DNA of 8,876 nucleotides from Chloroflexota bacterium. GTDB taxonomy: Bacteria; Chloroflexota; Anaerolineae; Promineifilales; Promineifilaceae. Both the position numbers and the translations under genes were made by a program. The DNA is taken from NCBI GenBank assembly GCA_024223125.1, contig JAAEOP010000528.1:1-8876 (forward strand), given 5' to 3'. The notes under the pieces are model-generated. The model was not told the origin of the DNA. It saw nothing but the letters and a program-made list of their open reading frames with translations, and searched no databases. The stretch's first letter is position 1. Each line of letters opens with the position of its first letter. Positions 5,038-8,876 of the stretch are shown in pieces.

Positions 5038-5763
5038 ATGAACCAAATGCTACAAGATGCAATTACTGCTACCCGCAATGGCAACAAAAAAGAAGCCCAA
5101 CTCCTGTTGGCTCAAAATCTGCAACAAAACCCTGACGATGCCCAATCCTGGTATTTGCTCAGTTTGCTGGTGGATTCTGAAGAAAAACGGACCACTTACC
5201 TCAGTAAAACATTGGCCTTAAATCCCAACCATGAAAAAGCACAAACGCATCTGGCTCAATTACAGGAATCGGATGAAGTTGTTGCGGCCGAATTTGACAT
5301 TGAAACGGTAACGGCAATGCCTGTTTCCACAACGCCACGAGATTTTGACGCTCAGGAAACGGGAGAAACCCTGCCCGATTGGTTGGCGCCGGAGGCTGAT
5401 TCTCTGCAATTAGAACATGTTGGCGTGATAGAGGTTGAGGAAGACACGGCCGTAAAAGAAACAACCATCCCCCAAATAGATGACGATGTACCCGATTGGC
5501 TGCAAAAAGACGTGAGTGACAGTTGGGTCCCGGAAGCTGAACCGGCCACAGCGGAACAAGAAGCGCCAACCGCAGCCACTCCTGTAGAAAGCAAAGAAGA
5601 ATCACCGGCCCCACCCCCATCCAAACCGGCAAAGAAACCCCTTAAAAAGCTTAAAACAAAGCAGCAAAAACAAAGCCAGTTAAACATCATGCTGGTCGTA
5701 TTGATTATCACGGCCGTACTCATTACCCTGGCTCTACTCCTGACCCTCTTCAACATTCTATAG
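5038..5763 (+). CDS. Tail-anchored TPR-containing membrane protein
   Basis: The 241-residue protein has no known enzymatic role. Residues 1-76 form about two tetratricopeptide-like helical hairpins (GNKKEAQLLLAQNLQQNPDDAQSW, then a second unit ending LALNPNHEKAQTHLAQL), a protein-binding fold. Residues 77-190 are acidic, low in complexity and probably disordered, with two copies of the short motif Pro-Asp-Trp-Leu (113-116 and 152-155). A Pro/Lys-rich basic stretch (about 191-212) leads into one hydrophobic helix (216-241) that ends at the C-terminus. There is no signal peptide, so the TPR part should stay in the cytoplasm. ATG 5038 follows AGAGGA (5024-5029). The PP2C phosphatase gene starts 54 nt downstream and has the same C-terminal anchor, suggesting a shared membrane-side job. 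Function is unknown. Confidence 0.85.
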   Translation: MNQMLQDAITATRNGNKKEAQLLLAQNLQQNPDDAQSWYLLSLLVDSEEKRTTYLSKTLALNPNHEKAQTHLAQLQESDEVVAAEFDIETVTAMPVSTTPRDFDAQETGETLPDWLAPEADSLQLEHVGVIEVEEDTAVKETTIPQIDDDVPDWLQKDVSDSWVPEAEPATAEQEAPTAATPVESKEESPAPPPSKPAKKPLKKLKTKQQKQSQLNIMLVVLIITAVLITLALLLTLFNIL

Positions 5764-5782
5764 CAGCAGGCTCAAAATCTGC

Positions 5783-5820
5783 TTGCTCTATGGGAAAATA
5801 GTGTATATAGTCCAAACATG
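5783..5820 (+). promoter_or_regulatory. Possible promoter giving a leaderless PP2C transcript
   Basis: TATATA (5804-5809) lies 8 nt before ATG 5818, and no Shine-Dalgarno is seen. TTGCTC (5783-5788) is a possible -35 with a short 15-nt spacer. A start near 5816 would leave almost no 5' leader. The evidence is weak, and cotranscription with the TPR gene is equally possible. Confidence 0.3.
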
Positions 5821-6756
5821 GTAGAACAGGGGTACATCTACGCCCACCTAAGCACCGATACCGGCCGCGTCCGTGAGCATAATGAAGATTACATTGCTTT
5901 TCGGGAGCCAACAGACCCACAAGACGAAGAAGAAAATGGGTGGGTTTATCTGGTTGCCGATGGTGTCGGCGGGGCAGATGCCGGTGAGGTTGCCAGTAAG
6001 TTTGCCAGCCAAAGGCTCATCAGCCGGTATCTAGAAAGTAAAGAACAACCCGATTGGGGGTTTCGTTTGTTGGACGCCATGCAGGCAGCCAATGCCGATT
6101 TGCGCCAGCTTGTAGCCGAACGGAATGATAACAGTCGCATGGCTACCACAATGGTCACGGCCGTTATTCAGGACAATCTCGCTTTTATTGGCAACGTGGG
6201 CGACAGTCGGGCTTACCAGTGGCGTCAGGGGCTGTTTAACCAGATTTCCAAAGACCACAGCCTGGTTGCCAAACTGGTAGAAGAAGGCGCCATCACCGAA
6301 GAAGAAGCCAGTGTCCACCCCCGTCGCAATGTCATTTTATACAGTCTCGGCTCAGAAAGACAGCCCAAGATTGATATCTTTGAGCGCACCTTACTGCCTG
6401 GGGATATGTTATTGCTTTGTTCAGATGGCTTAACCCGTCATGTGACTGATGAAGAGATTAGCCAGATCATCGCCTTAACGTCGCCAGAAACGGCCGCAAA
6501 CCAACTCATCCAACTGGCAAATGAACGCGGCGGCGAAGACAACATTTCTGTAGTCGTTATTCAATTTCAACCAGACCGGCTCGCGACCGTGCCCCCCATA
6601 GCCCCACATTCAACAGATAATCTAGCGCCAACGGCCGACATCGCTTCACCGACTGCGGCCGCGCTCAATCGTCCATTATTATGGCTGTACACCAGCTTTT
6701 TAGCGATCATGATGATCGCCTCCATTTTCTTCATCTGGTTATGGCTGCGAGTGTAA
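5818..6756 (+). CDS. PP2C-type Ser/Thr protein phosphatase with C-terminal membrane anchor
   Basis: The product is a metal-dependent phosphatase of the Stp1/PrpC type, which in bacteria reverses phosphorylation by Hanks-type kinases. Of its 312 residues, 1-250 are the catalytic domain with all metal-site motifs: DTGRVREHNEDY (14-25), VADGVGG with Asp48 (46-52), GNVGDSRAY (125-133), DHSLV (146-150), HPRRNVILYSLGS (167-179), LCSDGLT with Asp203 (200-206) and GGEDNISVVVI with Asp241 (238-248). A Pro/Thr-rich linker (251-285) leads to one transmembrane helix (about 287-310) that nearly ends the protein. The enzyme therefore faces the cytoplasm. No cognate kinase is in the window. The neighbouring TPR protein has the same C-terminal anchoring and may be a partner or scaffold. 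No Shine-Dalgarno precedes ATG 5818. Confidence 0.93.
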   Translation: MVEQGYIYAHLSTDTGRVREHNEDYIAFREPTDPQDEEENGWVYLVADGVGGADAGEVASKFASQRLISRYLESKEQPDWGFRLLDAMQAANADLRQLVAERNDNSRMATTMVTAVIQDNLAFIGNVGDSRAYQWRQGLFNQISKDHSLVAKLVEEGAITEEEASVHPRRNVILYSLGSERQPKIDIFERTLLPGDMLLLCSDGLTRHVTDEEISQIIALTSPETAANQLIQLANERGGEDNISVVVIQFQPDRLATVPPIAPHSTDNLAPTADIASPTAAALNRPLLWLYTSFLAIMMIASIFFIWLWLRV

Positions 6757-6793
6757 AAAAGAATGTATTTCAAATATTTTCACAGTGGCGAAT

Positions 6794-6896
6794 AAATTCG
6801 CGGCAACAGTTGCAAAGTTCACTTTCGTGGACTAGAACTCTGGCAGATAAAGATCCAGTCGGCAAAGGTCAACTTCGCAAACGTAGCCGCAATTTT
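6794..6896. repeat. About 100-nt imperfect palindrome in the leader of RNase J
   Basis: The left half from AAATTCGCGGCAAC (6794-6807) aligns with the reverse complement of the right half ending GTAGCCGCAATTT (6883-6895). Matching continues inward (GTTGCAAAGTTCAC against GTTTGCGAAGTTGACC, then GACTAGA against GACTGGA) at roughly 75% identity to a centre near 6845. Local hairpins also occur: GCGAAT/ATTCGC (6789-6802) and AGTTCAC/GTGGACT (6816-6822/6827-6833). It fills most of the 191-nt gap between the phosphatase and RNase J genes. It looks like a decayed MITE or a long regulatory hairpin. Confidence 0.6.
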
Positions 6897-6935
6897 AACT
6901 GCCATGTTCTTAAATAAATGAAACATACCCATAAC

Positions 6936-6950
6936 AAAAGAGGTCAAATG
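6936..6950 (+). promoter_or_regulatory. Ribosome binding site deciding the RNase J start
   Basis: AAAAGAGG (6936-6943) lies 4 nt before ATG 6948, and the family homology begins immediately after that codon. An in-frame ATG at 6918 has no such site. Confidence 0.65.
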
Positions 6951-8591
6951 TTAGCAAAACTACGAATTATTCCCTTAGGCGGATGTGGTGAAATCGGCAA
7001 AAATATGACCATCCTCGAATATGAAGATGAGATTTTAATTATTGACGCCGGCATCATGTTTCCAGAAAACGACATGTTGGGCGTAGACTCCATCATCCCC
7101 GATTTCAACTATTTGATGGATAAACTAGACAAGGTAAAGGCAGTTCTCATCACACACGGCCATGAAGATCACATCGGAGCCATTGGTCACCTGATGGAGC
7201 ATGTGCAAGCGCCTGTGTACGCCACTCCACTAACGGCCGGACTGGTAGAAGTAAAACTGCGACGGGCCGGGTTGCAACACGAAGTGTCCCAGATGACGAT
7301 GGAAGCGGGCGATAGGCTGCACATCGGCCAACATTTCACCATCGAGCCGTTCCATGTCGCCCACAGCATTCCCGATTGTGTTGGCTTTGGCATTACCACG
7401 CCGGTTGGTCTGGTGGTGCATACCGGCGATTACAAATTTGACCATACCCCAGCCGATGGTTGGCCGCCCGATTTTGCCAAACTGGCCGAATTCTCGGCAC
7501 GAGGGGTTTTGTGTTTGCTGGCCGACAGCACCAATGCAGACCGTCCCGGCTGGACAAAAACAGAACAAGAGGTTGGCCGTGCTTTTGATGAACTGTTTCG
7601 TAATGCCGACGGCCGTATCATCATTGCCTCTTTTGCCTCCCTTATTTCCCGCATTCAACAGGTGGCCGATAGATGTGTCAAACACGGCCGTTATCTGGCT
7701 ATCACCGGCCGCTCCATGCGTGAAAATGTAAAAATGGCCCGTCGTCTAGGCTATCTGAAAATAGATGAAGACAACCTCATTGATATTCACGACATCGCCT
7801 CTTTGCCCCCCCAGCGCATCACTATTATGGCAACCGGATCGCAAGGAGAACCGTCAGCCGTGATGGGACGATTGGCGCGGGGACGGCATAATCGTCTGCA
7901 AATTCAGGAAGGAGATACGGTTGTCTTTTCCGCCCACGCCATCCCCGGCAATGAAGAATTAGTCTACCGTACCATCAACCAACTGTTCCGGCGCGGGGCG
8001 CATGTGCTGTATGAAAACATCGCCAACGTGCATGTTTCCGGACACGCCAGCCAGGAAGAGATGAAACTGATGATTAACCTGGTACGGCCGGAATTCCTGA
8101 TTCCCGTACATGGCGAACTGCGTCATCTGAAACAACACGCCGTCCTGGGGCACGATCTGGGTATTCCCGAAGAAAATATTGCTGCCGTTGAAAATGGAAC
8201 CCCTATTGAGCTAACTCATGACTCTTTAGAAGTGATGTCTCGAATGCGCGGCGGTTATATTTTTGTAGATGGAGCCAGCGTAGGCGAGATTGATTGGCCT
8301 GTTTTGCGCGACCGGGACAAATTGGCTCAGGGCGGCTATTTCTTCGCTTTCCTTAGTTTGAATGGGGATGGCACGATGATTGGCGCTCCGGAAATTCTCT
8401 CCAGAGGGTTTGTAGATTTGCGGGCCGGGAAAGATGTGTTTGAGGGGGCCAAAGAAAACATCGAGCGCACCATTAACGCCCACCGCAACAACAGCGACGG
8501 TAAACTGAGCAAAAAGATTGAAGATGCTCTCAGCCGCTACTTGTATGCGGAAACGGGTAGACGGCCGTTAGTGCAAACCATCATCAAATAA
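6948..8591 (+). CDS. rnj: Ribonuclease J (metallo-beta-lactamase/beta-CASP family)
   Basis: RNase J is a zinc-dependent endo- and 5'-3' exoribonuclease that matures rRNA and degrades mRNA. It acts in the cytoplasm, often instead of RNase E. From ATG 6948 it has 547 residues, close to the usual 550. The metallo-beta-lactamase part shows LRIIPLGGCGEIGKNM (5-20), the metal motif HGHEDH (70-75), His139 (AHSIPD) and Asp161 (HTGDYKFD). The beta-CASP part has LADSTNADRPG, then FASLISRIQQV, TGRSM and ATGSQGEPSAVMGRLARG. HVSGHAS (362-368) and PVHGE (His388) complete the site. A C-terminal domain follows to YAETGRRPLVQTIIK. All expected catalytic residues are present. The gene has a long structured leader upstream and no obvious terminator downstream, where an insertion-sequence end begins. 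Confidence 0.95.
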   Translation: MLAKLRIIPLGGCGEIGKNMTILEYEDEILIIDAGIMFPENDMLGVDSIIPDFNYLMDKLDKVKAVLITHGHEDHIGAIGHLMEHVQAPVYATPLTAGLVEVKLRRAGLQHEVSQMTMEAGDRLHIGQHFTIEPFHVAHSIPDCVGFGITTPVGLVVHTGDYKFDHTPADGWPPDFAKLAEFSARGVLCLLADSTNADRPGWTKTEQEVGRAFDELFRNADGRIIIASFASLISRIQQVADRCVKHGRYLAITGRSMRENVKMARRLGYLKIDEDNLIDIHDIASLPPQRITIMATGSQGEPSAVMGRLARGRHNRLQIQEGDTVVFSAHAIPGNEELVYRTINQLFRRGAHVLYENIANVHVSGHASQEEMKLMINLVRPEFLIPVHGELRHLKQHAVLGHDLGIPEENIAAVENGTPIELTHDSLEVMSRMRGGYIFVDGASVGEIDWPVLRDRDKLAQGGYFFAFLSLNGDGTMIGAPEILSRGFVDLRAGKDVFEGAKENIERTINAHRNNSDGKLSKKIEDALSRYLYAETGRRPLVQTIIK

Positions 8592-8625
8592 CAACAATGG
8601 TTGATCCCCCCTTGCACGCTGGCAT

Positions 8626-8876
8626 CTAGCCTACATTCCGCAGCTAAAAATCGACCTTTTGCAAATAAAAAACAGGTTGTTTTAGACCGATTATGGAGGT
8701 AGCAAATAGCAACTTTGCACCTCTAGCCCAAGCAAACGAATAATTTTTAGCCTGACAGGGGAAAGATTAAGAATTTGACGAGTAACAATTGTTGTTCCTG
8801 AACGAATCACGAGCAGATCAATGCCCTCGAAAATTTGAGCGACACGACGCATGGTGATGGCTTGGGTTGGTTTACC
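8626..8876 (-). mobile_element. Probable insertion-sequence end (continues beyond window)
   Basis: A transposase C-terminus on the - strand runs off the window edge, and about 65 nt of noncoding DNA separate its stop codon from a candidate terminal repeat near 8629-8645 (CCTACATTCCGCAGC). The other end is outside the window, so neither the inverted repeat nor a target duplication can be confirmed. The left boundary is a guess. Confidence 0.35.
8691..8876 (-). CDS. Transposase, C-terminal fragment (probably IS1634-like/IS4 superfamily)
   Basis: Reading the - strand from 8876 gives 61 open codons to a TAA at 8693-8691; the start lies outside the window. The peptide includes GKPTQAITMRRVAQIFEGI, LLVIRSGTTIVTRQILNLSP, and then VRLKIIRLLGLEVQSCYLLPP at the end. 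Transposases of the IS1634-like group commonly end this way: a KPT..W..Q.F.GI segment, then a short strand pair, then an N L (x)n R..IL.LLG......Y tail. The assignment is from memory of that pattern and the family is tentative. The gene faces RNase J (convergent). There is no CGGCCG palindrome in this fragment, unlike most neighbouring genes, which fits a foreign origin but is weak evidence at this length. Confidence 0.55.
   Translation of the reverse strand, partial: GKPTQAITMRRVAQIFEGIDLLVIRSGTTIVTRQILNLSPVRLKIIRLLGLEVQSCYLLPP

Noticed and set aside
5765..5783. Hairpin AGCAG/CTGCT after the TPR gene as a terminator
   Set aside because: It is a five-pair stem without a U-tract, not convincing. 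Cotranscription with PP2C remains likely.
6681..6917. 78-codon + strand frame bridging the end of PP2C and the RNase J leader
   Set aside because: It overlaps the PP2C end in another frame and runs through the palindromic repeat. It has no ribosome binding site and no family resemblance.
8668..8683. Possible terminator for the transposase (AAAAC/GTTTT on the - strand)
   Set aside because: The stem is only five weak pairs in an A/T-rich stretch, too little to support a terminator.

Overview
The window is a chromosomal stretch of a bacterium, most likely a member of the Chloroflexota (Anaerolineae/Ardenticatenia-like). This rests on the style of the proteins: a Chloroflexota-type RNase J, a TPR protein with Pro-Asp-Trp-Leu motifs and a C-terminal anchor, and a long-tailed Maf. 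No rRNA is present to settle it. GC content is moderate (roughly 48% by eye).

Positions 1-4031 hold the conserved translation/elongation block in the order tuf (3' end) - tRNA-Trp(CCA) - secE - nusG - rplK (L11) - rplA (L1) - rplJ (L10) - rplL (L7/L12). All genes are on the + strand. The block is divided by several RNA structures: a 14-bp perfect hairpin after the tRNA, a terminator-like hairpin between nusG and rplK, a full L10-leader attenuator before rplJ, and an intrinsic terminator after rplL. The L10 leader carries a kink-turn stem, a competing antiterminator helix and a strong terminator. rpmG, often found between tuf and the tRNA, and rpoB-rpoC, usually found after rplL, are both missing from their usual places.

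Positions 4101-8591 hold four more + strand genes: maf (nucleotide pyrophosphatase), a tail-anchored TPR protein, a tail-anchored PP2C-type Ser/Thr phosphatase, and RNase J. The TPR and phosphatase genes are 54 nt apart and probably cotranscribed. RNase J follows after a 191-nt gap that is mostly one long imperfect palindrome.

The right edge (about 8626-8876) contains the C-terminal end of a transposase on the - strand, probably the end of an insertion sequence that landed just downstream of the RNase J gene.

Three patterns run across these genes. The palindrome CGGCCG occurs about 32 times by hand count, against about 2 expected, always inside genes and in all three reading frames, much like HIP1 in cyanobacteria. 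A two-hairpin intergenic repeat occurs twice in opposite orientations, before secE and before rplJ, with a compensatory base-pair change in its stem. The rplJ leader can be read as a mutually exclusive terminator/antiterminator switch. No defence system, CRISPR array or wholly new gene cluster was seen.
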